DNA of 64,000 nucleotides from DASUPK01 sp963728875 (GCA_963728875.1 CAVSLJ010000001.1:372001-436000), one strand, 5' to 3'. Numbered from the stretch's first letter, positions 32,913 through 41,905 are shown. The notes: generated by a model not told the origin, from the sequence alone. A program made the numbers and translations.

Positions 32913-34469
32913 TCAGGCAGCCGCCGCCTGGTCCTCGACGACGAACTCGGCCACTCGCTCGCCGATCAGGACAGAGGGGGCGTTCGTGTTGCCCGAGGTG
33001 ACGAGCGGCATGATCGACGCGTCGGCGACGCGCAGGCCCTCGATTCCGCGCACGCGGAGCCGGGGATCGACGACGGCCTGATCGTCGACCCCCATCCTGC
33101 AGGTGCCGACCTGGTGGTGGTAGGTGATCGCGGAGCGGCGGATCCAGTCACGGAGATCCTGCTGGGAGGTGACGCCCGGCCCGGGATAGAGCTCTCGAGC
33201 GCCCCACTCCCGGAGCGCGGGTGCGGCGCCCATGCGCCGGCAGAGGGTGACCGCCGCCTCCATGCTCGCCATGTCAGCCGGGGCGGAGAGGATCTTCGGG
33301 TCGATTGCAAGCACGTGGTCCAACTCCGGTCCGGTGAGACGGATCGATCCCCGGCTCTCCGGGCGGATCATTCCCGCCATCAGCGAGAAGGCGTTCTCCG
33401 GCCCCTCCATCCACTCCTCGTAGAGCGGCACCATGAAGTGGAGCGGCTGGAGGTCGGGACCCGGCAGGTCGGGCCGGCTCCGGGCCCAGAGGTGGCTCTG
33501 GGCGGCGAACAGGCCAGGCGTCGGCGGGCCGATCTCGCGCTCGGCGCTGAAGATCACCGGCGAGAGCAGGTGGTCGTGCAGGTTCTGGCCGACGCCGGGA
33601 AGAGCCGTCGTGACGTCGATCCCGATCTCGCGCAGGTGCTCGGCCGAACCGATCCCGGAGCGCATCAGCAACGGCGGCGACTCGATCGTGCCGCATGAGA
33701 CGATCACCTCCGGAGCTCTGGCGCTCTCAATCGCGCCGTCGTCACGGATCCACTCGACCCCCTTGCAGCAATCGCCCTCGAGCAGCAGCCGGCGTGCATG
33801 CGCTCCCGTGACCACCTCGATGTTCTCGTCGCCCGCGATCGGCTTCAGGTAGGCCGTGGCTGTGCTCTGCCGGATGCCGTCGCTGATCGAGAGCTGTGTG
33901 TAGGACACCCCCTCGATCTCGAGTCCGTTGTGATCCGGGTTGAACGGAATCTCGATCTCCTGGGCCGCGGCCACGATCGCCTGCTGCACTGGAGCCGGCT
34001 CGTAGTCGGAGATCACGTGGACGGGTCCACCCTTGCCGTGCAGTTCGGAGGCGCCGCGGTCGAAGTCCTCCATCCGGCGGAAGATCGGCAGCACGTCATC
34101 CCAGGACCAGCCCTCGCATCCCAGCTCGGCCCAGCCGTCCCAGTCCGCTGGAGTGCCGCGAACCCAGATCATCCCGTTGAGGCTGCTCGATCCACCCAGC
34201 ACCTTCCCCCGCGGCCAGTGCAGCTGCCGGTCGGCCGCGTGCTCCTGCGGAACCGTCCTGTAGGCCCAGTCCTCATCCGCGAACCAAAGCTCGTGGGCCC
34301 GCGTCGGGTCGTGGATCGCCGGATTCGTGTCTCCGCCTCCCGCTTCGAGCAGCAGCACCTTGACCCCCTCGTCCACCAGCCTCCGAGCGGCCGCAGCTCC
34401 GGCGGAGCCCCCGCCGACGACGATCACGTCGGGCTGCCGATCAGGCATCCGTCGATCCCGTTCGGGCAT
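32913..34469 (-). CDS. GMC-family oxidoreductase (choline-dehydrogenase-like)
   Basis: 518 residues, with an alternative ATG seven codons in at 34448. FAD loop VVGGGSAGAAAARRL, LLLEAGGG, WPRGKVLGGSSSLNGM and the C-terminal HHQVGTCRMG and TSGNTNAPSVLIGER blocks identify the choline-dehydrogenase/alcohol-oxidase branch. It lacks the cysteine cluster of the 17140 enzyme and has no small subunit. It overlaps the amidase by about 29 bases (8 with the later start) and is the last gene of the long minus-strand operon. It probably oxidises a side-chain alcohol. Confidence 0.86.
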   Translation of the reverse strand: MPERDRRMPDRQPDVIVVGGGSAGAAAARRLVDEGVKVLLLEAGGGDTNPAIHDPTRAHELWFADEDWAYRTVPQEHAADRQLHWPRGKVLGGSSSLNGMIWVRGTPADWDGWAELGCEGWSWDDVLPIFRRMEDFDRGASELHGKGGPVHVISDYEPAPVQQAIVAAAQEIEIPFNPDHNGLEIEGVSYTQLSISDGIRQSTATAYLKPIAGDENIEVVTGAHARRLLLEGDCCKGVEWIRDDGAIESARAPEVIVSCGTIESPPLLMRSGIGSAEHLREIGIDVTTALPGVGQNLHDHLLSPVIFSAEREIGPPTPGLFAAQSHLWARSRPDLPGPDLQPLHFMVPLYEEWMEGPENAFSLMAGMIRPESRGSIRLTGPELDHVLAIDPKILSAPADMASMEAAVTLCRRMGAAPALREWGARELYPGPGVTSQQDLRDWIRRSAITYHHQVGTCRMGVDDQAVVDPRLRVRGIEGLRVADASIMPLVTSGNTNAPSVLIGERVAEFVVEDQAAAA

Positions 34470-35853
34470 GCGCAGGGGCCGGAAAGGAGGGCTCGGGGAC
34501 GTTCAGCTCGCGCTGCAGCGCCATACCCATCCCGATCAGATGCCAGTCGCTCTGATCGGAGCCGATCAGCGAAACCCCGACCGGCAGGCCGCTGCGCGAG
34601 CCGACGCCCGACGGCAAGGCGACCGCGGGCAGCCCGGTCCAGTTCCAGTAGCTGGTCAGCGAGATCAGCTCCGCATCGGTGCCCCAGTGGTCGTAACCGT
34701 CACCGCGCTCCCAGGCCACCACCGGGACGGTCGGCTCGATCACGGCGTCGACGCTGTGATCGGAGAACCAATCGAGCCAGGCGTCGGTGTCCTCGCGGCG
34801 CTGGATCTGAGCCGCCCAGTAGTCGATCGCCGAGGTGCCCTGCCTCTCTCCCTCCTCGACCCACTCGCGAAGAGCGGGGCGATAGAGCTCGCGACGATCG
34901 GCGAGGCGCCGATGCCAGGCGGCGAGCTCGGCGAACAGGATGCTGAGATAGGGCCCGCCGACGTCGAGCTCGGCCGCCGGCGCCGGCACCTCGACGAGCT
35001 CGGCGCCGAGCGAGCGGCAGGCCTCGAGCGCGGAATCGAGCCCGGCGGCGACCTCGGCGTCCGGATCGACCAGGCCGAGCCGCGGCGACAGCGCCAGCCG
35101 CTTGCCCCGGAGGCCGTCCTGCGATGGCGCTCCCCTCAGCCGCGTGATCGGCTCGAGCAGCGCGGCGCAATCGCCGAGCGTCCGCGCCATGGGGCCGGCG
35201 TGGTCGAAGCTCGGCGCCAGCGGGAGCACCCCCCGGAACGAGGTCGTCCCGGAGGTCGGTTTGATCGTCGAGGTCCCGCACATCGCCGAGGGGATGCGAA
35301 GCGAGCCCGCGGTGTCCGTCCCGGTCGCCGCGGGCGTCATCCGGGCGGCGAGCGCTGCAGCCGAGCCGCCGCTCGACCCGCCCGCCGTCCGATCGAGCGC
35401 CCAGGGGTTGCCGACCTGGTCGGTGGTGCCCCCGACCGTGAACTCGTGGGTGTGGAGATGACCCAGCAGGATCATCCCCGCGGTCTTCAATCTCGCCCAG
35501 ACTTCGCTGTCGCGGTCCGGGACGTCCTCGAAGGCACGGCTGGAGGCGGTCAGCGGCTTGCCGGCCACCGCATAGACGTCCTTCAGGCCCACCGGGACCC
35601 CGTGCAGGGGCGGGCGTTCGCCGGCGGGGACCTCATCGGCGCTCTTCGCGGCGGCGATCGCGTCCTCCTCGTAGACCCGAACCCAGGCGTTGATCGAGCC
35701 CGGATCGCCTTCATGGCTGTGCGTCCCGTCTCGCTCGGCGATCCGGCGCAGGCAGGCCTCGACCAACTCGAGCGAGGAGAGCGAGCCTGCGTCGAGCAGC
35801 GAGAGGGCCTCGGCGACGCCGAGGTCGGCGGGGTCGGTCGCGCTCACAGCCAT
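34441..35853 (-). CDS. Amidase-signature family hydrolase
   Basis: 470 residues. The amidase signature is complete, with the Ser-cisSer-Lys triad: GGSSGGSAAALAARM, TDTAGSLRIPSA and the upstream Lys in HGVPVGLKDVY. These enzymes hydrolyse amides or some esters. Start overlaps the HAD gene by ten bases. Its substrate in a phosphorylation/carboxylation operon is unclear; allophanate-hydrolase-like or ester cleavage roles are possible. Confidence 0.85.
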   Translation of the reverse strand: MAVSATDPADLGVAEALSLLDAGSLSSLELVEACLRRIAERDGTHSHEGDPGSINAWVRVYEEDAIAAAKSADEVPAGERPPLHGVPVGLKDVYAVAGKPLTASSRAFEDVPDRDSEVWARLKTAGMILLGHLHTHEFTVGGTTDQVGNPWALDRTAGGSSGGSAAALAARMTPAATGTDTAGSLRIPSAMCGTSTIKPTSGTTSFRGVLPLAPSFDHAGPMARTLGDCAALLEPITRLRGAPSQDGLRGKRLALSPRLGLVDPDAEVAAGLDSALEACRSLGAELVEVPAPAAELDVGGPYLSILFAELAAWHRRLADRRELYRPALREWVEEGERQGTSAIDYWAAQIQRREDTDAWLDWFSDHSVDAVIEPTVPVVAWERGDGYDHWGTDAELISLTSYWNWTGLPAVALPSGVGSRSGLPVGVSLIGSDQSDWHLIGMGMALQRELNVPEPSFPAPAHARTGSTDA

Positions 35854-36647
35854 GGCAGCAACTCCTCCACCCCGTCGATCACGGCGTCGGGGCGCTTCGT
35901 ATCGGGCACGCCGTCCAGGTCGAGCGAGCCACTCATCCCGCTGCGGACGAGGATTGTGGTCGAACCGCCCAGATGCCCCAGCGCGATGTCCATGTCGAGG
36001 TCGTCGCCGATCACCGCGTGCTGCTCCGATGGGACGCCGAGGCGTTCCGTGGTCGCCTCGACGGCGACGTCCGAGGGCTTGCCGACCACGATCGGCTCGA
36101 CCTCGGTCACCTTGGCGATCGCCGCGGCCGTCATCGCCCCGCGGCTGAAGATCAGGCCCTTCGATCCCCAGTAGCCCGGGCCGTAGTTGGCGGTGAGCAG
36201 GGGTGCACCTTTGATCACCGCCCGGGCCGCGGTCTCGAGCTCGTCCATGTCCACCTGGGGCACGTGGGCCACGAACACGGCCTCCGCGTCATCGGTGTCG
36301 ATCAGGGGGATGCCCTCCCGCTCCATCCGCCGCTTGATCTCGTCCGAGCCGAAGACCATCACAGGCCGATCCGGCAGGTGGTGGCGCAGATACGAGATCG
36401 TGCTGACGACCGGGGTGAGCAGTTCGTCATCCCGCACCGGCAGCCCGTCGTCTCGCAGCCCCGCCGCGAAGGTCTCCGGGTCGAGATGGCTGCCGTTGGT
36501 GAACAGGACGAGCGGCCGGCCCGAGGCCCGGATCGCCTCGATCACCTCAACGGCTCCGGGCAGCGGCTCGGATCGAAAGTCGGCACCGCGATGGACCAAG
36601 GAGCCGTCGACGTCGAAGACGAACCCCTTGACGTCGTCGAGATGCAT
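35844..36647 (-). CDS. HAD-superfamily (NagD-like, subclass IIA) phosphatase
   Basis: 267 residues. The nucleophile motif FDVDGSLVHRG is at the N-terminus, motif II in FTNGS, motif III Lys in VVGKPSDV and motif IV in VIGDDLDMDIALG. The cap domain is of the NagD type. It removes phosphate from small organic phosphates. Its start shares one base with the stop of the carboxyltransferase gene. With the kinase-like pair upstream in the operon it is a good candidate for removing the phosphate after carboxylation (inference). 2-Phosphoglycolate or nucleotide housekeeping is the alternative. Confidence 0.84.
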   Translation of the reverse strand: MHLDDVKGFVFDVDGSLVHRGADFRSEPLPGAVEVIEAIRASGRPLVLFTNGSHLDPETFAAGLRDDGLPVRDDELLTPVVSTISYLRHHLPDRPVMVFGSDEIKRRMEREGIPLIDTDDAEAVFVAHVPQVDMDELETAARAVIKGAPLLTANYGPGYWGSKGLIFSRGAMTAAAIAKVTEVEPIVVGKPSDVAVEATTERLGVPSEQHAVIGDDLDMDIALGHLGGSTTILVRSGMSGSLDLDGVPDTKRPDAVIDGVEELLPWL

Positions 36648-37993
36648 CAGCGGGGGGCGCCCTCGGTGACCATCGCGTCGACCTGCTCGGCGGGCATGGT
36701 CAGGCGAAGGAGCAGCTCTTCATCCGAGATCGCATCGCCGAAGCGCTCGCGGGCGCCGTCCAGGCTGAGCGGCTCGACGTCCTTCAGCTTCGCGGCGCGC
36801 GGCATCGACAGCACCTTGTCGGCGACCTCCGGATCGACCGGGGCGGCGGGCTCGAAGAAGTGCCCATGGAAGTAGCGGATCATCTCGTTGGAGACCTTGC
36901 TCCAGCGTTCGTCGTAGATGACGTTCATCACCGCCTGGGTGGCGACGAACTGGGAGACCGGCGTGACCATGATCGGGTAGCCCATCTCGGCGCGGACCCG
37001 GGTCACCTCCTCGAGTGTGGCGTCGAAGAGCTCGGGCTTGCCGATCTCCTGGAGCTGGCGCTTGGTGGTGGTCACCATGCCGCCGGGCATCTGGTGGCGG
37101 TAGTAGGCGGCGTCGTACTCGACCGGCCTGCCCAGCGGCAGGTCCTTGCGCTGGGCGAGCTCCCGGAAATGCTCGGAGACCTCGGCGAGCGCCTCCGTGT
37201 CGAGGTCATGCGAGTAGCCCTCCGCCTCCAGATTGTGGAGAGTGTTCTCGCAGGACGGGTTCGAGGTCCCGTTCGCCACCGGGGCCACGGCCGTGTGCAG
37301 GGTGCGCGTTCCGGCCTTCAGGCCCTCGACGTAGGCCAGGGGGCCGAGGCTGATCGTGCAGTGACTGTGCAGCTCGACCGGCCGCGGAGCGGCGGCCTCA
37401 ATGAATCCCGCGATCAGCTCCTGGACCGCGTCGGGTGTAAGCAGGCCCCCCGGGTCCTTGAGGTAGAGGCGGTCGATGTCCTCGGAGCCGGACACCGCCC
37501 GGGCGCGCTCGAGGTAGTAGGCATGGGTGTGAACTGGGCTGATCGAGTAGGTCAGCCCGACCACCACCTCCTCCACCCCCTCCTCCCGCGCCATCCGCGC
37601 GAGCCTCATCAGCGCGTCCGGATCATTCGACGGCTCGGCGATCTGGAATCGCCTGATCCCGTTGCGGGCGACGCACCGGAAGACGAGCCGGATCACGTCC
37701 TCCCCGGCCGGGGTCCAGGAGATGAAGCGCATGCCGGTGGTGATGAAGTTGAGGGGCGTCTCGGGCATCGCCTCGCTGACGAGGCGAATGCGCTCCCAGG
37801 GATCCTCGTGATGGAAGCGGGCCGAGACCGCCATGTGGGTGCTGGAGGTGAAGTCGAGCGCCCGGAATCCGACCCGATCCATGGTCGGGGCGATGTCGAG
37901 CACATCCGGGGTGGTCAGACCGGTGGCGCTCCAGAGACTCTGGTTGCCATCGCGGGTGGTCGTGTCGACGATCTCGACGCGATCGCCGCTCAT
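36647..37993 (-). CDS. Biotin-dependent carboxyltransferase-domain protein (pyruvate carboxylase/oxaloacetate decarboxylase-like)
   Basis: 448 residues from the ATG at 37993. HMGL-like TIM barrel opening with the metal/substrate motif DTTTRDGNQS (residues 10-19), then LYLKDPGGLL with Lys179 where carboxyltransferases have the carboxylated Lys, and H-x-H at 209-211 as metal ligands. The C-terminal helical part resembles the pyruvate carboxylase/transcarboxylase-5S tail. It ends without a biotinyl domain, and no biotin carboxylase or carrier gene is in the window. KDPGG replaces the usual KDMAG and Cys212 replaces the usual Asp after HxH, so the substrate is probably not pyruvate. It overlaps its neighbours by ATGA and one base. 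Confidence 0.78.
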   Translation of the reverse strand: MSGDRVEIVDTTTRDGNQSLWSATGLTTPDVLDIAPTMDRVGFRALDFTSSTHMAVSARFHHEDPWERIRLVSEAMPETPLNFITTGMRFISWTPAGEDVIRLVFRCVARNGIRRFQIAEPSNDPDALMRLARMAREEGVEEVVVGLTYSISPVHTHAYYLERARAVSGSEDIDRLYLKDPGGLLTPDAVQELIAGFIEAAAPRPVELHSHCTISLGPLAYVEGLKAGTRTLHTAVAPVANGTSNPSCENTLHNLEAEGYSHDLDTEALAEVSEHFRELAQRKDLPLGRPVEYDAAYYRHQMPGGMVTTTKRQLQEIGKPELFDATLEEVTRVRAEMGYPIMVTPVSQFVATQAVMNVIYDERWSKVSNEMIRYFHGHFFEPAAPVDPEVADKVLSMPRAAKLKDVEPLSLDGARERFGDAISDEELLLRLTMPAEQVDAMVTEGAPR

Positions 37994-38991
37994 CGGCTCT
38001 TGCCGGCACCGAACGTGCCCATCACCAGGTCCATCGCCGAGCGCGGAGGCTGAGCCCGATCGGGTTTGGCCGGCTTCACCGTCACCGGCCGAGCCTGGAG
38101 CATGTAGAGCTCGCCGCCGCCCCGCGCGATCGCCCACTCGATGTCCTGGTGGCCCCCGAAGTGGCTCTCGATCTTCCGGGCGACGTCCGCCAGCAGCCCG
38201 AGCTGCTCCTCGTCCAGGCACGCCTCGGCCTGGCGCTCGGCCGGGACGTCGGCCCGGGTGGCGCCGCTGCCCGAGGGGTCGGGCAGATACTCCAGCTTCT
38301 TCGGCCCGACGGACCGGGAGAGGACCTCCCGCGTCACCTTGCTGACCCGGTACTCGTCCGGCGTCACCTCGCCGCCGACCACGGCGAGCCCCAGGCCCCA
38401 GCTGGCGTTCACGGCCACGGTGCTCGGATCGCCGTTCAGCGGGTTGCAGGTGAACATCACGCCCGAGACCCCGGCGTCGACCATCAGCTGCACCGTCACC
38501 CCCATAGCCGGCACCGCATGCTCCGCGGCCATCTCGGCGCGGTAGCTGACCGCCTCCGGGCTGTACAGGCTCGTCCAGCAATCGCGGACGGCCTCGTAGA
38601 GCTGATCGATGCCTCGCACCCACAGATAGGTCTCCTGCTGCCCGGCGAAGGTCGCCTCCTCCGAGTCCTCGCCGATCGCGCTGGAGCGGACCGCGACGGG
38701 CGGGCTCGGATCGCCGGCCTCGGAGGCAAGCTCCTCGTAGCGATCGGCGAGCTCGTCGCGCAGCTCGTCCGGCAACGGCGTCGCGCGGATCGCGGCGGCG
38801 CATTGCTCCGCGTCACCCGTGAGGTCGGCGCCCTCGACCGCGGCCAGGTAGGCCTCCGCCGCCAGGGCGAATCCGGGCGGCACCGGGACGCCGGCCCCGA
38901 TCAGCTCCCCGAGACTTGCGCTCTTGGCGCCGAACCGATCCACATCGGAGCGGCGCAGCTCGGCGAGCGCGCGAATCCGGTCAGCGGCCAT
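37990..38991 (-). CDS. PEP-synthase-like ATP-grasp subunit (PPDK N-terminal domain)
   Basis: 333 residues containing only the ATP-binding domain of PEP synthase/pyruvate phosphate dikinase. Blocks FGAKSASLGELI, VRSSAIGEDSEEATFAGQQETY, TCNPLNGDPS, QDIEWAI and the ATP-ligand QARPVTVK are intact. The phosphohistidine and substrate domains are on separate proteins (38981-40825, overlapping by about 11 bases, and 28708-30543). This split matches the ~40-kDa subunit of phenylphosphate synthase and the two-component kinases of acetovanillone catabolism. Reaction by family: ATP + acceptor + H2O to AMP, Pi and phospho-acceptor. Confidence 0.85.
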   Translation of the reverse strand: MAADRIRALAELRRSDVDRFGAKSASLGELIGAGVPVPPGFALAAEAYLAAVEGADLTGDAEQCAAAIRATPLPDELRDELADRYEELASEAGDPSPPVAVRSSAIGEDSEEATFAGQQETYLWVRGIDQLYEAVRDCWTSLYSPEAVSYRAEMAAEHAVPAMGVTVQLMVDAGVSGVMFTCNPLNGDPSTVAVNASWGLGLAVVGGEVTPDEYRVSKVTREVLSRSVGPKKLEYLPDPSGSGATRADVPAERQAEACLDEEQLGLLADVARKIESHFGGHQDIEWAIARGGGELYMLQARPVTVKPAKPDRAQPPRSAMDLVMGTFGAGKSR

Positions 38992-40825
38992 CGCCGTTGC
39001 CGTCGAGGATCTGCACGACGCCGGTCGAGCCGTCGACCCTCAGCCTCTGGCCAGTCTTGATTCGCGAGGTCGCCGTCCCGGTCCCGACCACCGCGGGGAG
39101 CCCGTATTCGCGCGAGACGATCGCCGCGTGGGACATGATCCCGCCGATGTCGGTGACGGTCCCCTTGATCTTGCTGAAGATCGGAGCCCACGAGGGCGAC
39201 GTGATCGTGCACACCAGGATCTCGCCGGCGCGGACGTCGGCGATGCCCTCCAGGTCCCGGACGACACGAGCCGGTCCCTCGATCTCGCCCGGGGAGGCCG
39301 CGTAGCCGGAGAGCTCCGCGCCGTCACCGTCCTGGGCGCGAGCCCACGCCTCGAGGCGCTCCTTGGTGATGCCCCAGAGCATCACGATCATCGGGTCGTT
39401 GACGGCCTCGGGCATCGTCCCGAGCGCGGGCGGCGGCGTCCATTCGCCGAGCTTCTCGAGGAGCTGCTTGCGGCGCTCCGCGATCGGCGGCCAGCGATGC
39501 GGGCCGAGCGCATCCCCGCCCGTCGCCCAGGTGAGCGCCAGCTCCTCCAGGGCCTCCATCACCTCATGGCGGGAGAGCTGGAAGATGTCCTCGCCGTCCG
39601 CGAGGAAGTCGTGCTCTGCCAGCAGCGCCCCGAACTCGCGGATCTTGTTGAAGAAGCGCGACTGGAACCAGTAGTCGCAGTAGAACTTGTGCTCCTCGAC
39701 GTAGGGGAAGACCTTGCGCGAGAGGCCGAGCAGCTCATCGAAGGTCGGCTGCGCCTCCTCGTTGATCAGCGCCCGGTACTCGGAGGCGATCCGGTCCCTC
39801 TCCCTGACGATCTCCTCGGTCGGCCGGTCGATCTCCTCGCCGGCCTGGAGCGCGGCGACGTGCCCGATCAGGGAGGCGTACGGGATGCTCGGGTCGTCGT
39901 TCCAGCTGCCGAAGTAGTGGTAGAGCCCGTCGCCGGTGCCCATGTTGAACCAGGGGTCCTTGACCTTCTCGAGCTCCTCCAGCCACGATTTGCCCGCATC
40001 GGTCTTGCCGAGCTCGGCGTTGATCTCGTCGGGCGTGCGTCCCTCCTGGAACGCGCCCGCGACCTCGGTCTCGATCGCCAGCCGCGCCAGTCGCCGCAGC
40101 TCCTCGTCGGGCTTGAACAGGTCCACGTCCACCCCGGCGACCATCTGCGAGATGTGCTGGTCCGGGATGTCCGGCAGCTGCTCGCGGCAGAACTCGGCGA
40201 AGGTCAGATATGCGCCGTAGCCGAGGAGGAGGAACTCGAAATGGTGTTGCCACATCAGCTCCGCGCAGTGGAGCGCGTGGCGGTAGGCGTCCAGCAGCTC
40301 GATGTTCGAGAGCTTGCGGTCGGTGTGGAGGACGTCCTCGTCCTCGTACTGGTCGAGACTCGGCACCTCGATCGCCTCGACCTCGCGGTTGAGCGCCTCC
40401 ATCTTCTCGCGCCACCCCACGTACAGCTCGTCCCAGTTGGAGAAGTAGTACCCCGCCCGTTCCTGGAAGATCTCCGCCCGCCGGCCGATCTCCTCGGGGT
40501 CCGTGACGGGATTGGGGGAGATGTAGACGTAGCCGTTGACGATCCGGTAGTCGACGCCCATCACCGGCGGGACGGCGAAGGCGCGGTTCTGCCAGCCCGC
40601 GAACGCCGCGTAGGGGTGATCGGTCTCGACGATGTCGAAGGCAGGCATCGGCAGGGGGAAGTGCATCGAGTTCCAGAACCAGAGCCGGTTCTCGTCCGCC
40701 TCCTTGCGGTGCTCGTCGAAGAGCGACCAGTACGGGTACATCTCCTCCCAGCCCTCGCAGCCCTGCGGGGTCTCGATCGAGAACGGGCTCGGGAACGCGC
40801 CTGCCTCGGACGTCGCACTTGCCAT
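38981..40825 (-). CDS. PEP-synthase-like phosphotransferase, acceptor/phosphohistidine subunit (copy B)
   Basis: 614 residues. The large acceptor domain begins GCEGWEEMYPYWSLF and ends with the mobile domain holding the phosphorylatable His (GGIMSHAAIVSREYG, about residue 570). It is a paralogue of copy A at 28708 over its whole length. It is overlapped by the ATP-grasp subunit gene, so the two make one two-protein phosphotransferase. Ribosome site GAGGAGAAGAG directly before the ATG. The intergenic region carries the bipartite promoter motif, allowing transcription separate from VanAB. A phenolic hydroxyl acceptor is inferred from the neighbouring Rieske genes. Confidence 0.82.
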   Translation of the reverse strand: MASATSEAGAFPSPFSIETPQGCEGWEEMYPYWSLFDEHRKEADENRLWFWNSMHFPLPMPAFDIVETDHPYAAFAGWQNRAFAVPPVMGVDYRIVNGYVYISPNPVTDPEEIGRRAEIFQERAGYYFSNWDELYVGWREKMEALNREVEAIEVPSLDQYEDEDVLHTDRKLSNIELLDAYRHALHCAELMWQHHFEFLLLGYGAYLTFAEFCREQLPDIPDQHISQMVAGVDVDLFKPDEELRRLARLAIETEVAGAFQEGRTPDEINAELGKTDAGKSWLEELEKVKDPWFNMGTGDGLYHYFGSWNDDPSIPYASLIGHVAALQAGEEIDRPTEEIVRERDRIASEYRALINEEAQPTFDELLGLSRKVFPYVEEHKFYCDYWFQSRFFNKIREFGALLAEHDFLADGEDIFQLSRHEVMEALEELALTWATGGDALGPHRWPPIAERRKQLLEKLGEWTPPPALGTMPEAVNDPMIVMLWGITKERLEAWARAQDGDGAELSGYAASPGEIEGPARVVRDLEGIADVRAGEILVCTITSPSWAPIFSKIKGTVTDIGGIMSHAAIVSREYGLPAVVGTGTATSRIKTGQRLRVDGSTGVVQILDGNGDGR

Positions 40826-40843
40826 CTCTCTTCTCCTCAGTCG

Positions 40844-40882
40844 CCTAACGCCGCGAGAAAGTCAAGTCTATTGGTTTGTTTC
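40844..40882 (-). promoter_or_regulatory. Bipartite motif and -10-like element before the phosphotransferase operon
   Basis: On the minus strand: GAAACAAACCAA (40882-40871), six bases, TGACTTT (40864-40858), eight bases, GTTAGG (40849-40844), then the ribosome site and ATG at 40825. The first half overlaps the final codons of the VanB-type gene. The 19 fixed bases are identical, with the same gap, to those before livJ. Confidence 0.5.
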
Positions 40883-41890
40883 TGGGTCGGGCCTGAAACC
40901 CGTGTCGATCGTGATGGCGCCGCCCACCGCCCGCGAGACGCAGGTGATGATCGCTCGGCCCTCCGCCTTCTCCTCGTCGCTCAGGAAGACGTCGCGGTGG
41001 TCGAGCTCGCCCTCACACTCGACCACAGTGGCGGCACACAGGCCGCACTCCCCCCGCAGGCAGTCCCACATCACGTCGATGCCATCGTCCTGGAGCGCGT
41101 CCAGCAGGGTCCGGTTCGCGCGCACCCTGATCTCGCGATCCTGATCCGAAACCCGGGCCACGAACTCCTCGGGAGCAAACCGCCCGCCGGATGCGAAGGT
41201 CTCGAACTGCAGCCGGTCCGGCCGCCGCTCCCTCGCCCGCCACTCCCTGATCGCAGCGTCGCGCAGCCGCTGGGGGCCGCAGAGGTAGAGCTCGCCGTCG
41301 GGGTGCAGCCGCTCGATCTCGCGGCCCAGATCCAGCCGCTCGCCGTCCGCCGACACGAAGAGCTCGAGGCGGTCGCCGAGCAGCTCGGAGAGCTCGTCGA
41401 GGAACGCCATCTGCTCCCGCGTGCGCGCGGCGTACAGGAGCCGGAAGGGCCGGCCATGGCGCTCGAGCGCATGAGCCATCCCGACGATCGGGGTGATCCC
41501 GATCCCCCCGGCGACCAACAGGTACTCCGCGCGCCCCCACTGCAACTCGAAGTGGCTCTTCGGCTCCGAGACATGCACGTCCGTGCCCGGCTCGAGCGCG
41601 CGCACATGGACGGACCCACCGCGGCTGTCCGGGATCTCCTTGACGGCGATCCGGTAGGCACCATCGACGGGCCCCTCTCCGACCAGCGAGTAGGAGCGCA
41701 CGTCCGGCAGCCCATCGACCTCGACGGCGATGTCGAGGTGACTGCCGCTCGGATACGGGCGGACTCCCGCCGCCGGCTTGATCTCGATCATCCGCACGTC
41801 GCTGGCGACGTCGTGTGCGGCGCTGATCCGCGCCTCTCCGAAGTGCCTGCCGCGCTCGGCCAACAGCTCGGGTGCGGCGACGATGGTCAC
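40868..41890 (-). CDS. VanB-type Rieske oxygenase reductase (FAD, NAD, plant-type [2Fe-2S])
   Basis: 340 residues, GTG start. FAD-binding RSYSLVG, NAD-binding GGIGITPIVGMAHAL and a C-terminal plant-type ferredoxin with C-x4-C-x2-C (CLRGECGLC) and a last Cys in ITCVSR give the FAD-NAD-[2Fe-2S] order of vanillate demethylase reductase VanB. It passes electrons from NAD(P)H to the oxygenase encoded just upstream in the operon (15-base gap). A GGAG lies at a suitable distance before the GTG. Confidence 0.87.
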   Translation of the reverse strand: MTIVAAPELLAERGRHFGEARISAAHDVASDVRMIEIKPAAGVRPYPSGSHLDIAVEVDGLPDVRSYSLVGEGPVDGAYRIAVKEIPDSRGGSVHVRALEPGTDVHVSEPKSHFELQWGRAEYLLVAGGIGITPIVGMAHALERHGRPFRLLYAARTREQMAFLDELSELLGDRLELFVSADGERLDLGREIERLHPDGELYLCGPQRLRDAAIREWRARERRPDRLQFETFASGGRFAPEEFVARVSDQDREIRVRANRTLLDALQDDGIDVMWDCLRGECGLCAATVVECEGELDHRDVFLSDEEKAEGRAIITCVSRAVGGAITIDTGFRPDPETNQ

Positions 41891-41905
41891 CAGACCGCTC
41901 CGCGC

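Noticed and set aside
37990..40825. Rifampicin phosphotransferase (antibiotic resistance)
   Set aside because: Uses the same domains, but as a single chain; here the domains are split on two genes inside a Rieske/carboxyltransferase operon, which fits phenol or ketone phosphorylation better.
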